Shown: piece by piece, positions 34,301 to 45,654 of the stretch
How positions within the stretch are numbered: position 1 is the first letter of the stretch
How the letters are laid out: each line of letters starts with the position of its first letter
DNA from: Lycium barbarum
Lineage: Eukaryota; Streptophyta; Magnoliopsida; Solanales; Solanaceae
Assembly (NCBI RefSeq): GCF_019175385.1
Contig: NC_083337.1
Span: 163,631,713 to 163,695,712, forward strand
Direction: 5' to 3'
Length of the DNA: 64,000 nucleotides
Position numbers and translations under genes: made by a program
The notes under the pieces: model-generated
The model's input: only the letters and a program-made list of their open reading frames with translations
The model's database searches: none
What the model was told of the DNA's origin: nothing

Positions 34301-35406
34301 TGTGGTTTTTGCATTTTCATATTTCTATCCCATATAATTGAGGGTCAATTTTGACCGTTTGAAATCCTGCAACAATTGGCTTATTGACTTTGAGGTCAAG
34401 TCGATTTATGTGTTCCACTCAAAAATTGAAATTATTGTTTCTCAAATTAAAAGGTGAAAGATATTAAGTTGAATTTACTCTGTAATCCTTGCAAAATATG
34501 AAATTCTTAGTTATTAATATTTTCTAATGAACTAGTTATACGAAAAGATGATACTTAAACTGAAATACAATGAATACTATTATTGCATTGCTGTGTACAT
34601 AAGCATCTTCGGTTCGATGTTTGTTCTGCCTCAAACTGAATATGAAGTGTATGATAGAAATAAAAATGAGGTTAATAGTACTTTTGTTCCTTTAGTTCTT
34701 GGCAAATTCTAGTTTTAATCAGTATGATATCTGATTAAGCACATCTATCATCAATTACTTGAAATATGTACTTTTGATCCCCTTATTTATGAAGATTCAC
34801 AATTTCTCAAATTAATTGTTTTTCCGTTTAATTTCCACGTGTTATGTTGAAATTGAACTTTTAATCCATAATTTGATGGTGATATACTTTTAAAATAGCT
34901 TAATATAAAATATTTAAAAAGGAGTAAATATACATATTTTAATTAATTTAAAAATTAATTGTGATGAGTCATATCACAAAAATCAGGATTGATTAATTGT
35001 GGACCAAAAGAGAATATAAAGTCATGTATACCTTGGCCTGAAGTACTGTAGTTGGATAAAAAGATGGGAAAGGGTAAAAAATACACTTCTATTTTGGGAA
35101 AAGGGCTAAAAATATCTTCCGTTATAAATTTGGATCAAAAATACCTCTCCCGTCATTAAAGTTTTCAAATATACCCCTATCTTAACGGAAATCCCCGAAA
35201 ATAACCTGATTTTATTTTTAAACGCGCTCCATTTAAACCTGACCCAATTACATAAAATAACATACTAAAATCTAAGATACTTAAACCTAATTATAAAAAG
35301 TTGATTTTTTTCTTCTTTGGGCACTTTACAATCCTAAAAACGATGATGCCGAACCAAAAATTTACAGTGTGGGAGAAGGTGTGCCTAAATTTTGGCACCC
35401 CTTTAG

Positions 35407-35463
35407 CGCAAGAAATTCTTGCGTTAAAGGAGTTAACCGGACATTATGGTTAACTCCTTTAAC
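35407..35463. repeat. Double hairpin in unit B
   Basis: Two adjacent inverted repeats. The first is CGCAAGAA/TTCTTGCG at about 35408-35423. The second is a 16-bp perfect stem, GTTAAAGGAGTTAACC (35423-35438) with GGTTAACTCCTTTAAC (35448-35463), and a 9-nt loop. The structure is kept in unit C at 42742-42782. It may be the core of a small foldback element; no transcript evidence. Confidence 0.7.
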
Positions 35464-36085
35464 ACAATAATTATGGCGTTAAAGGTACTTCAGTCAATAT
35501 TTCTTAAAAGATGCTTTCGTCACTTTTTTTTTTTTTTTTTTTTTGGTCATTTAGGTTTTGGACTCTCTATTGCCAATGAATAAAAGGGAATAGCATCGAT
35601 CAATCATTTTTTTGTTACACGTAGATGAAATTAAAACATACATTATAATCCATAAAATACATGGAAATTTTACTGAATTAAATCATTGATTTCATATGAT
35701 TTAATCTTTCATATGTAAAAAGTAAGTTGCTAACAATTGCAATGACAAACATGTGTGTTCCCAACTGGTCTGCAGGTGCCCCATTTAACACATGAGTAAA
35801 AGGTGCATAATTAAAAACATTTGCCATTTCTACGTCTATCATCATCTACTCCCGGTTTACATTCACCAAGCTCAGGGTGATCTTTGCACTCACAACTTGA
35901 ACCACGAGGTGCGACCCGGTTAATTGCAGGCTCGACCGAATCCAATTGTATACAGGGGCGGAGCTACAGGGGTGCGAGGGGTGGCAACCGAACCCCCTTC
36001 GTCGGAAAATTGCACTATATATACTGCGAATTTTTTTATTCATGTACAAATATTATTTTTGCATTCCCTTAACAAATGGAGATTG

Positions 36086-36139
36086 TGGATCAGTGGATAA
36101 GGTGCCTGTGATTGAGCTCGCGGTCATGGGTTCGATTCT
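36086..36139 (+). other. tRNA-like Pol III box A and box B inside the hAT element
   Basis: TGGATCAGTGG (36086-36096) resembles a tRNA box A, and GGTTCGATTCT (36129-36139) matches box B, at tRNA-like spacing. The flanks do not form an acceptor stem, so it is not a functional tRNA. It could be a captured tRNA-derived SINE head. Confidence 0.45.
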
Positions 36140-36541
36140 CGGCAATGATACATTTTTTTACTTTTTTCATCCAGTCGGCCAGTCCCTTAAAAAAAAAAAA
36201 CGACGTCACTTTATTTATTATTATTATTATTAAAAAAATGTGGGCCATTTGGCTGAGATATAGAATCCCTAATTTCAAAAGTGTTAACATTGTTCATTTG
36301 TTCTACTGACTACTGCGCCTCCAACTCTGTCATTTCTTCTTGGCCCATGGCTTCCAAATCCAATTCCAAGGCATTTCTTTTTTTTCCCTCTTTTTTTTTT
36401 TAACCATACTCAAAATCACAATAAATCCATTATTGTTTCTTGTTAGTTGTTAATCAACCCATTTTGTGAAATGGGTAGCTGACCCATTTTCCATCCATGA
36501 ACCCCAAGCCTTGATTGTTTTAATTTTTAAATGTTGTTTGT

Positions 36542-38014
36542 TTGCAAAATTGGTCTTCTAGATATTTATTTTTAGCTAATAAAATAATCAAAGTACGTGG
36601 ACAATGTTATGATAAATCAATTGTTAATTTAGCTAAATCAATTGTTAATTTACTTGCTCAACATTCCTTGAGTCTTTCTTATGTACGTGGACAATGTTAT
36701 GATGGGGCAAGTAATATGCAAGGTAGAATCAATGGCCTTAAAATGTTGATTAAGCAAGAAAGTAGATCGGCTCATTCTGTTCATTGCTTTGCTCATCAAC
36801 TTCAACTAAGTCTTGTTGCGGTTTCTAAAAAGTGTGTTGAAGTGGGGGAACTTGTACTATTGGTTTCAAGTATTTTGAATATGTTGGGAGCTTCTTTTAA
36901 ACGCATGGATGAATATCGAGAATCTCAAAAGAAAAGAGTTCAAGAGGCATTAGATATGGGTGAACTTGAAAATGGTAGAGGCTTGCATCAAGAATTTGGT
37001 CTTACTAGAGCTTGTGATACTCGTTGGGGATCCCACTACAAATCTTTTAGTAACTTTATTCTTATGTTTGGTTCAATTGTTGATGTACTTAATGATATTG
37101 TTGTTGATTCACATTGTCCAGATGAAAGTGCCAAGGCAATGGGATTTCTCAGAGCATGTCAAACATTTGATGTTGCATTCATATTGCATTTGATGAGAGA
37201 TATTTTAGCAATCACAGATGAGCTTAACAAATGCTTACAGAAAAAAGAGCAAGATATCGTATATGCCATGCTACTTGTTCAAGTAGCAAAGAAAAGGTTG
37301 CAAAAGTTAAGGGAGGAAGAATGGGGTTCGCTTATTGATAAAGTATCTAAATTTTGTATCAAGTATCAAATTTTGATACCTAAGTTAGATGAGTCGTACT
37401 TTACCTCTTTGAGATCACGGCGTAAACTTGCTGGTTGTACTATCTCACACCATTATTACGTTGAAGTGTTTTGCAAAGTTATTGATTGGCAAATTCAAGA
37501 GCTTTCTTATCGTTTTGATGAAGTAACGACTGATTTGCTTCATGGAATTGCTTGTTTAAATCCAATTGACTCATTTTCTAGTTTTGATCTCAGGAAAATA
37601 ATGAGAATGGCTGAACATTATCCTGATGACTTTGATGAATTTAGTATGGGGGTTCTTGAGAATCAACTTGCGAGTTACATTATTGATGTTCGTGATCTTG
37701 ATGAAAGGTTCTCCGATCTAAAAGGACTTTGTGATCTTTCAAAAAGATTAGTTCAGACAAAGAAGCATTCAAACTACCCTCTTGTATTCCTCTTAGTGAA
37801 ACTTGCCTTGCTCTTGCCAGTTGCCACTGTATCCGTTGAAAGAATTTTTTCGGCAATGAAGTTTATCAAGAATGGCTTGCGGAGTCGAATGAATGAGAGT
37901 TATTTTAGTGGTTGCTTGGTGCCTTATGTAGAAAAAGATGTGTTTAATAGGATCTCTAATGATGTTATTATAAAAACATTTCAAGGAATGAAACCTCGTC
38001 GTGTACAGTTATAG
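36542..38014 (+). CDS. hAT transposase, N-terminally truncated (ZMYM1/TTF-type)
   Basis: An open frame of about 490 codons without internal stops; the first ATG in it is at 36716. It holds GQCYDGASNM (catalytic Asp region), the CDTRWGSHYKSF block, and the C-terminal hAT dimerisation domain (LLLPVATVSVERIFSAMKFI). The N-terminal TTF/BED zinc finger and the first part of the catalytic domain are missing. At the start, the strings 'tacgtggacaatgttatgat' and 'aaatcaattgttaattta' are each repeated, showing a local rearrangement where the front was lost. Probably not active by itself, but the C-terminal half is open. Confidence 0.85.
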   Translation: MQNWSSRYLFLANKIIKVRGQCYDKSIVNLAKSIVNLLAQHSLSLSYVRGQCYDGASNMQGRINGLKMLIKQESRSAHSVHCFAHQLQLSLVAVSKKCVEVGELVLLVSSILNMLGASFKRMDEYRESQKKRVQEALDMGELENGRGLHQEFGLTRACDTRWGSHYKSFSNFILMFGSIVDVLNDIVVDSHCPDESAKAMGFLRACQTFDVAFILHLMRDILAITDELNKCLQKKEQDIVYAMLLVQVAKKRLQKLREEEWGSLIDKVSKFCIKYQILIPKLDESYFTSLRSRRKLAGCTISHHYYVEVFCKVIDWQIQELSYRFDEVTTDLLHGIACLNPIDSFSSFDLRKIMRMAEHYPDDFDEFSMGVLENQLASYIIDVRDLDERFSDLKGLCDLSKRLVQTKKHSNYPLVFLLVKLALLLPVATVSVERIFSAMKFIKNGLRSRMNESYFSGCLVPYVEKDVFNRISNDVIIKTFQGMKPRRVQL

Positions 38015-41000
38015 TAATATACTTGCACTTTCAATAGAGAATTGTGTTTGTTTTGATTTCTTCGCGTGTTTATTTTTTAATTTTCTTGAATCCCCTTATC
38101 AAATATTCTGGTTCCGCCCCTGATTGTATATGTCCAAATTCTGTATTTATTTAAAAATTCAATAAATATGGAGTATAAAAATTAAATTCAGAACATAATT
38201 ATTAACACATGATATCGTTATTCTAAACTTTAGAATCCATAAAGCTCAAATCTTGACTCCGCTTCTACCGGAAACTTACTATTGCATTCTTCATAATAAT
38301 TTTTTTTTTTGTTATAACAATGCGAAGAACTTGTGCTTAAAAAAATTATCGATAAAAATTATTTCAAGTTACTATTAAATGATTTTCGAATCTTTGTATA
38401 TTGTGTAGTTTTACATTTCTCAAACATAACAAGCTTAAAACATTGAGAAAAGAAATTATTTAAAAGAAAAATCATATCAAATTACCTATAAGAAGTAGAA
38501 AAAATGCAAATCGAAGAACCGAAACTCCCTTGTTAGCCATGCTTTTGTAGAAACAATATTATGGAATAATGTCAAGTCTTGATAAAAATATTGATTATTT
38601 ATAATGTAAAAATGGCAAATCGTCTTTAATTTTGAGATTGTATGTATCTCTACTAAGATTATTATTCATAACTGATTCTTTTGTGATATGCACCATTGGT
38701 ATATGTACTCTTTTATGATTTATACCTTATTCTTTTTTCTTTTGTGATTTCCACCCTATTCTCTTTATTTTCTTGCAAAACATTAAAAAACATTCTCCAA
38801 ACTATTTCACGAGGGCAAACTAGGAAACTTAAATAATTGTATGATATCAAACTAAAGAAGTATTATAGTCCACAGAACTATTATATCCGGATAAATCAAA
38901 TTAAGAACCTGGAAAATAAAATTAAAAATGAAATAATTTAAAATATAATTAATTTCTCTTTTCCATATTTTTTGCAAAATAGGCCTTACGGATTTACTAT
39001 AGATATTTTCATGGGGAATTTCTTGCTAAATCTTTCGCAAAAAAAAAAATCATTTATTTCATGAATATTCACCAAAAGTTTCTGATGAACTTTTTAGTAT
39101 TTATTGTGATATATCCACATGTAATTTATATGTGGATTTAAAATTATCGGGTAATTTACCTAGGAATTTTAAAATCCAACAATAATAAAATACCCTGGGT
39201 AATTCCAAGTATGGTCTAGTGTATATGCAAACTTTACCATTATCCTAGGAGGTAGAGAGGTTGTTTTTGAAATAGTGATTTTAGTCCTTCGGTTATTACT
39301 TAATTCTGTTTTGGTCCCTATGTTATTCGTCTGACCATATTTAACCTTTAGTTAAACCAATCTTGCATTTTTAGTCCTTGAGGATAACTAAACTAATAGT
39401 ACTAATAAAACTTAACACCAGAATAATTAATTATGAAAAACAAAAATGAAAAAGCAAATTAAAAAAACAGTAGATGTATTCAGACCTTATTTTCCACTTT
39501 TAATGTGCTACTGTAACCTATCCATTGGTACGCTGAGATAAGTGCGATTTCCTTTACCTCCTCAGTGCTTCGTATTTTTTATTTGTTGTCCACACATTCG
39601 GATTATTTTGCTATAGAGAAGTTTAGATGTTGCTTGTGACTTACTATTTTTTTTTACTTCTTCAGTGCACCATACTTATTATTTATTGTCCACACTTTCT
39701 CACTATTTTGGTATAGAGAAGTTTAGACGCTGCTTGTGACTTACTATTTTCTTTACTTTTTCAGCGTTCCATACTTATTATTTGTTGTCAACATATTCTG
39801 ACTATTTTCCTCAAAATGGTTTCTAGTGGCAGATAGATATATTAAGAGTTCAAATGAAGATGGTTTGAGACTCTTGAAATGGACTTGCATCACTTCAAAA
39901 GGCACATTATATTTTGAGAGTTCAAATGAAAGATGATTTGAGACTGTCCAAGGTGGACTTCCATCAACTTATTGAAAAACATACTACCTACTAAGAGGCA
40001 TGTGATCTTTGTTGTAAAAGTAGTGCATGGACTAACTCTATCTTTGAAGACATAAAGGCGTAAACTTGCTCAGCATCAGCAACATGTACTGTTGTCAATT
40101 TTATTTGTCCCCTTTTTATACAATATAACAACTGTATGTTGGATATCTAGAATATCTAATATGTTTTTATTGCAGTTCTTTATGTTTGAGAAAATGTATA
40201 CTTTTATAAAATGTTTTTAGCTTAGTTAAGAATATGTGTAAGAAGTCAAGTAGATAAACATGGAAGTTCACTTTGAAAAGAACTACTTAAACTTTCTTCT
40301 GTCAAAATCTTTTGACTTTACTATCTTGATATGAATATGCGATCGTGCAAGAAATGAAGTTGATACACTCAGCAAGAACTTGCCCTGACTATTTTTGGTT
40401 GGTGTGTCCTCTTTTCAATAATTTTCAGGAACAAAATATAGTAACGTTCGGGCGTTGGGAATCAGATATGTGCAAAGAGTTGAAGTTTGATGTGTTCCCC
40501 ATTGGCTCATTGGATAATCCAGAAATTGTGACATCACTGAACTATGAATGATAAGGCTATAAAAGCATAATCTTCCTAAACACTTCTTGAGCATCTTTCT
40601 TTTCTTCTTCGTTTTTTTATTATCTTTCAGCTGCAAGTTGTTTCAAATTGTGTACATTTGATGTATTTTCTTTTATCGATAATTTGATATTGTATATAGT
40701 TTGATGACGCTTGAATGAATAGACTTCGCTTCTAAGTGATACCTTATCTCTTCCACTAATACAGATGCTTTAATGAATAGACTTCGCTTCTAAATGATAC
40801 CTCATCTCTTCCACTAATACATGCACATAAATTTTAAGTTGATTCCCTGAAATATGTTGAAGTTGTGCATATAGAGCTGAATAATTTCCAGCAATACTTT
40901 GTTCACAATAATCTTACTCATTCCTTCCTAGTTCTAATACAAATGGTCCAACATATAAGCTATAACAATGAATTGCCTCAATCTATTTTTAGGGATAGAG

Positions 41001-42741
41001 TCTTATTCAAACTTTATACTTGGCGTGTTCATTTTTTAAGGTTAGTCATTTAATATGTTATAATTAATACTATAATTCAAATTTGATATGCTTTTGATAA
41101 TTTTAGTAATTTTTCTTACACTTCCACAAACTCACACGTATATGCTCTCGGTCGTAAATAATATTGTCTAAATTGATCCTGTTTAACAATTATAACACAT
41201 ATTCTAATATGCCTCTATCGATTGAGTTTCAAAAGTAAGAAAACATGAAAATATTTAAATAAAGAATATATTACTTTGAGAAAAGTATTTTGGTCTAATA
41301 CGAAAAAAAAGATACACACACGCAATTTGATTCTCTTTTTAAATTTTTCTTATTTTTCACTCAAGTGATTTCTTCAATATTTCTAGTATTCAGTCACCAT
41401 TTCTTTAGAAAACCTGAAAAAATCTCCGTCTATGTCAACTTTATAAATGTTTTAAAATAAATTAACTTAATCTCCTTGGCGTTACGCTTTTTTTGAGAAA
41501 CATTGTACTCTTATTTACTCTTCTTACGATTTTCTTTCAGTTAACTTAAGAAATTATGAGTTAAGCAATTATTTTCTCTATAATTGCTATCATAAAAAAG
41601 GTTTTACCTTAACTTGTGGTTTTTGCATTTTCATATTTCTATCCCATATAATTGAGGGTCAATTTGACCTTTTGAAATCCTGCAACAATTGGCTTATTGA
41701 CTTTGAGGTCAAGTCGGTTTATGTGTTCCACTCAAAAATTGAAATTATTGTTTCTCAAATTAAAAGGTGAAAGATATTAAGTTGAATTTACTCTGTAATC
41801 CTTGCAAAATATGAAATTCCTAGTTATTAATATTTTCTAATGAACTAGTTATACGAAAAGATGATACTTAAACTGAAATACAATGAATACTATTATTGCA
41901 TTGCTGTGTACATAAGCATCTTCGGTTCGATGTTTGTTCTGCCTCAAACTGAATATGAAGTGTATGATAGAAATAAAAATGAGGTTAATAGAACTTTTGT
42001 TCCTTTAGTTCTTGGCAAATTCTAGTTTTAATCAGTATGATATCTGATTAAGCACATCTATCATCAATTACTTGAAATATGTATTTTTGATTCCCTTATT
42101 TATGAAGATTCACAATTTCTCAAATTAATTGGTTTTCCGTTTAATTTCCACGTGTTATGTTGAAATTGAACTTTTAATCCATAATTTGATGGTGATATAC
42201 TTTTAAAATAGCTTAATATAAAATATTTAAAAAGGAGTAAATATACATATTTTAATTAATTTAAAAATTAATTATGATGAGTCATATATCACAAAAATCA
42301 GGATTGATTAATTGTGGACCAAAAGAGAATATAAAGTCATGTATACCTTGGCCTGAAGTACTGTAGTTGGATAAAAAGATGGGAAAGGGTAAAAAATACA
42401 TTTCTATTTTGGGAAAAGGGCTAAAAATATCTTCCGTTACAAATTTGGATAAAAAATACCCCTCCCGTCATTAAAGTTTTCAAATATACCCCTATCTTAA
42501 CGGAAATCCCCGAAAATAACCTAAGTTTATTTTTAAACGCGCTCCATTTAAACCTGACCCAATTACATAAAATAACATACTAAAATCTAAGATACTTAAA
42601 CCTAATTATAAAAAGTTGATTTTTTTTTTTACTTTGGGCACTTTACAATCCTAAAAACGATGATGCCGAACCAAAAATTTACTTAGTGTGGGAGAAGGTG
42701 TGCCTAAATTTTGGCACCCCTTTAGCACAAGAAATTCTTGC

Positions 42742-42782
42742 GTTAAAGGAGTTAACCGGACATTATGGTTAACTCCTTTAAC
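42742..42782. repeat. Hairpin in unit C (counterpart of 35423-35463)
   Basis: A 16-bp perfect stem (42742-42757 with 42767-42782) and the same 9-nt loop as in unit B. Confidence 0.7.
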
Positions 42783-43048
42783 ACAATAATTATGGCGTTA
42801 AAGGTACTTCAGTCAATATTTCTTATAAGATGCTTTCGTCACTTTTGTCTTTTTTTTTTTTTTGGTCATTTAGGTTTTGGACTCTCTATTGCCAATGAAT
42901 AAAAGGATATAACATCGATCAATCATTTTTTTGTTACACGTAGATGAAATTAAAACATACATTATAATCCATAAAATACATGGAAATTTTACTGAATTAA
43001 ATCATTGATTTCATATGATTTAATCCTTCATATGTAAAAAGTAAGTTG

Positions 43049-43690
43049 CTAACAATTGCAATGATAGACCTGTGAGTTCCCAATTGGTCTGCAAGAGCCC
43101 CTTTTAACACATGAGTAAAAGTTGCAGAATTCAAAACATTTGCCATTTTTACTGCTATCATCATCGTCTCCAGGTTTACATTCACCAAGCTCCGGGTGAT
43201 CTTTGCAGTCACAATTACTTACACCACGAGGTGCAGCCTAGTTAATTGCGGGTTCGGCTGAACCCAATTGTATTTGTCCATGTCCTGTATTTTTATTAAG
43301 AATTTCAGTAAATATGGAGTATAAAAATCAATTAGAACTCAATTATTAACACATGATATCGTTATTCTAAATTTAAGAACTAATAAAGCTCAAAGCTTGA
43401 CTCCACTTTTGCCTAGAAGCTTACAATTGCAACCTTCATAATAACAAACTTTTTATTATAACAATGTGAAGAACTTACACATAAAATAAAATTTTCAACA
43501 AATTTATTTCAAATTACTATTAAATGGTTTTCGTGTCTCTGTATGTTAGTGCATAAAATTTTACATTTCTCAAACATAACCAACTTAAAACATTGAGGAA
43601 AGAAGTTATTTAAAATAAAACTCATATCAATTTACCTATAAGAAGTAGAAAAAACGCAAAACGAAGAACCGGAACTCCCTTGTTAGCCAT
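43049..43690 (-). pseudogene. Defensin-like peptide gene copy D
   Basis: Exon 1 (43690-43636) reads MANKGVPVLRFAFFLLLI with a GT donor. Exon 2 (43284-43049) keeps the acceptor and most of the mature part. TAG at 43240-43238 replaces the Arg codon of the PAIN-R-VAP region, ahead of all cysteines, and the eighth cysteine is Tyr (VYHCNC in place of VCHCNC). Remaining substitutions (DCKDHPELGECKPGDDDD) show older divergence from B. Confidence 0.9.
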
Positions 43691-44094
43691 GCTTTTGTAG
43701 AAACAATATTATGGATTAATGCCAATCTTGGCCAAAAAAATATTGATTATTTATAATGGAAAAATGGAAAAAGGCCTTTAATTTTGATATTGTATGTATA
43801 TGTACTAAGATTATTATCATCCATAACTAAGCTTTTTGCGATTTGCACCCCTTACAGAGGTACTCTTTTATGATTTACGCCCTATTATTTTTTCTTTTTA
43901 CAATTTACACCCTAATCTCTTTATTTTCTTGTGAAACCATAATAAAAATTCTTCTAAATATTTCACGATTTGCACACCTTACATAGCTACCGTTAGCTTA
44001 GGGACTAAACTAATTGAAGGCTAGATGGCAAGGCGATTAATACAGGGACCAAAAATGGAATTAAGTTCTAACTTGAGGGCTAAAATCACTATTT

Positions 44095-45000
44095 TTCCTA
44101 GCAATACTAATAGTAAAGAATTAAAAAGTTTACAAAGGATTAAACAGTAAATTCAACTTAATCTCTTTCACCTTTTGAATTTGAGAAACAATAATTTCAG
44201 TTTTTGAGTGGAACACATGAACTCACTTGACTTCAAAGTCAATAAGCCAATTGTTGCAGGATTTTTGAAAGGTCAAAATTGACCCTTAATTATAAGGATT
44301 AGAAATAAAATATTAATATACAAAAACCACAAGTTAAGGTAAAACCTTTATGATAGCAATTATAGAGTACTACACTAAAAAGAAGGATTAGAGTATATCA
44401 CAATTTGAACTTAAGGAAAATATTGCTTAAATCATAATTGCTTGAAGTTAGCTGAAAGAAAACCTTAAGAAGAGAAAATAAATGTATAATGTTTCTCAAA
44501 AAAGCTAAACGCCAAGGGGATTAAGTTAATTTACTTTAAAACATTTATAAAGTTGACATACAAGGAAATCTTTTTAGGTTGTCTAGAGAAATTGTGATTG
44601 AATACTAGAAATTATGAAGATATCACTTGAGTGCAAAATAAAAAAAAATAAAAAATGAACCCCATTTTGAGTGTGTGTGTGTGTATTTCTTTTCTTAGAC
44701 CAAAATACTTTTATCAAAGTAATGCATTCTTTATTCAAATGCTTTCATGTTTTCTTCTTTTCGAAACGCAATCAGCAGAGGCAAATTAGAATGTGTTAAT
44801 GGCTAAACTAGTTCAATTTAGACAATATTTTTTGCGACTAAGAGCCTATATGCATGTCGTGTGTGCTTGTGAAAGTGTGAGGAAAATTACTAAAACTATA
44901 AAAACATATTAAAATCTGAATTCATAATTTTAAATATATTACGTATTAAATTATTAAAAAATTTAAAAGTGAACACACCAAGTATATATTTTGAATAATA
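44095..45000. repeat. Inverted copy of the 27.9-28.75 kb segment
   Basis: Read in reverse complement, this block follows about 27905-28750 (and 33.7-34.5, 41.0-41.8 kb). Recognisable landmarks include the tgtgtgtgtgtg run at about 44670, matching 'acacacacacac' near 28230, and 'aagccaattgttgcagg' matching 'cctgcaacaattggctt'. It lies opposite in orientation to the rest of the array. Confidence 0.85.
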
Positions 45001-45333
45001 GTCTGTTTGGCCAAGCTTCTAAAATCAGCTTATTTTGAAAAGTACTTTTTAAAAAAATATTTTTGATGAGAAACGGTTTGTGTATGACCAATTAATTTAA
45101 AAGACACTTTTGAGCAACAATTAGTACTTGACCAACTATTAAAAGTGCTTCTAAGTGTATTTTTTTCAAAAGCGATTTAAAAAAAATGCTTCTGGTAAAA
45201 ACTATTTTTTTTAGCTTTTGAAAAACTACTTCTGCTACTCTCCAAAAGCGTTTTTTTCTCTCAAAAGCTTGGCCAAACAAATCATTTTTCTAAAATAAGT
45301 ATTTTTTGATAAAAATAAGCTTGGCCAAACAGG
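45001..45333. mobile_element. MITE with CTGTTTGGCCAAGCTT termini
   Basis: Inverted ends ctgtttggccaagctt / aagcttggccaaacag surround about 300 nt rich in 'aaaagtgctt' motifs, with no coding capacity. A second inner 'gcttggccaaac' at about 45268 makes the right end nested. The target duplication is unclear. Elements with these ends are, from memory, frequent near solanaceous genes. Confidence 0.7.
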
Positions 45334-45654
45334 CTATAAAACTCTAGCCCCGGGAAATAGAGGGGAATTCATTATTATAGCTTGTAAGTTAGACCATTTG
45401 TAAATAACTCCACCGATCACGGCTACTTCACGCATTCTGAGTAACTTGATATAATCTACATTAAATAAGCTCCTTCGAGTTTGCATTTAAAGGTTTGATA
45501 TGTGATTTTTCTTGGTGACCTTATTGTCACATATTAATTTGTATGAATATATACCAACTATTAGCTTCTTCAATTCTTCATCTAATAGATTTAATGGGAA
45601 AAGGTCCAATTTTTCATTCAATTTTTGTGAAACTAGATGTCTAGCTTCGGTTGC

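Larger units (their letters stand above)
30357..35569. repeat. Tandem-array unit B
   Basis: About 5.2 kb holding the intact peptide gene at its left end, then conserved non-coding sequence. It is almost identical to unit C once the hAT element in C is removed; for example, a 68-codon frame is identical at 33034-33240 and 40345-40551. B and C therefore come from a recent direct duplication. Confidence 0.9.
35953..38122 (+). mobile_element. hAT DNA transposon in peptide gene exon 2
   Basis: A 2170-bp element with terminal inverted repeats CAGGGGCGGA / TCCGCCCCTG and a perfect 8-bp target duplication ATTGTATA (35945-35952 and 38123-38130), the hallmark of the hAT superfamily. Copy B keeps the empty site (caattgtatatgtcc, about 30726-30740). 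It carries a transposase remnant in the same orientation. Confidence 0.96.
35730..38540 (-). pseudogene. Defensin-like peptide gene copy C, split by hAT element and stop codon
   Basis: Exon 1 (38540-38486) encodes the same signal peptide as copy B, with a normal GT donor. Exon 2 starts at 38140 after ATACAG, is interrupted by the hAT transposon (35953-38122) just before the residues PAINRVAPRG, and resumes to TAG at 35732-35730. A second lesion is TAA at 35813-35811, where copy B has Glu in CFELC. All ten cysteine codons remain. It is a very recent pseudogene of copy B. Confidence 0.93.
35570..42889. repeat. Tandem-array unit C
   Basis: Same content as unit B plus a 2.17 kb hAT insertion with its 8-bp duplication; without it, about 5.14 kb. 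Sequence from 38.13 to 42.88 kb follows 30.73-35.56 kb almost base for base. Confidence 0.9.
42890..45654. repeat. Tandem-array unit D
   Basis: Begins like units B and C and carries the peptide gene. Near 44.0 kb it departs from them: the middle of the unit is missing, and an inverted segment (44095-45000) follows. It is clearly more diverged than B and C are from each other. Confidence 0.8.

Noticed and set aside
36086..36139. A functional tRNA gene
   Set aside because: Box A and B are present but the ends do not pair into an acceptor stem, and no anticodon arm could be drawn with confidence.
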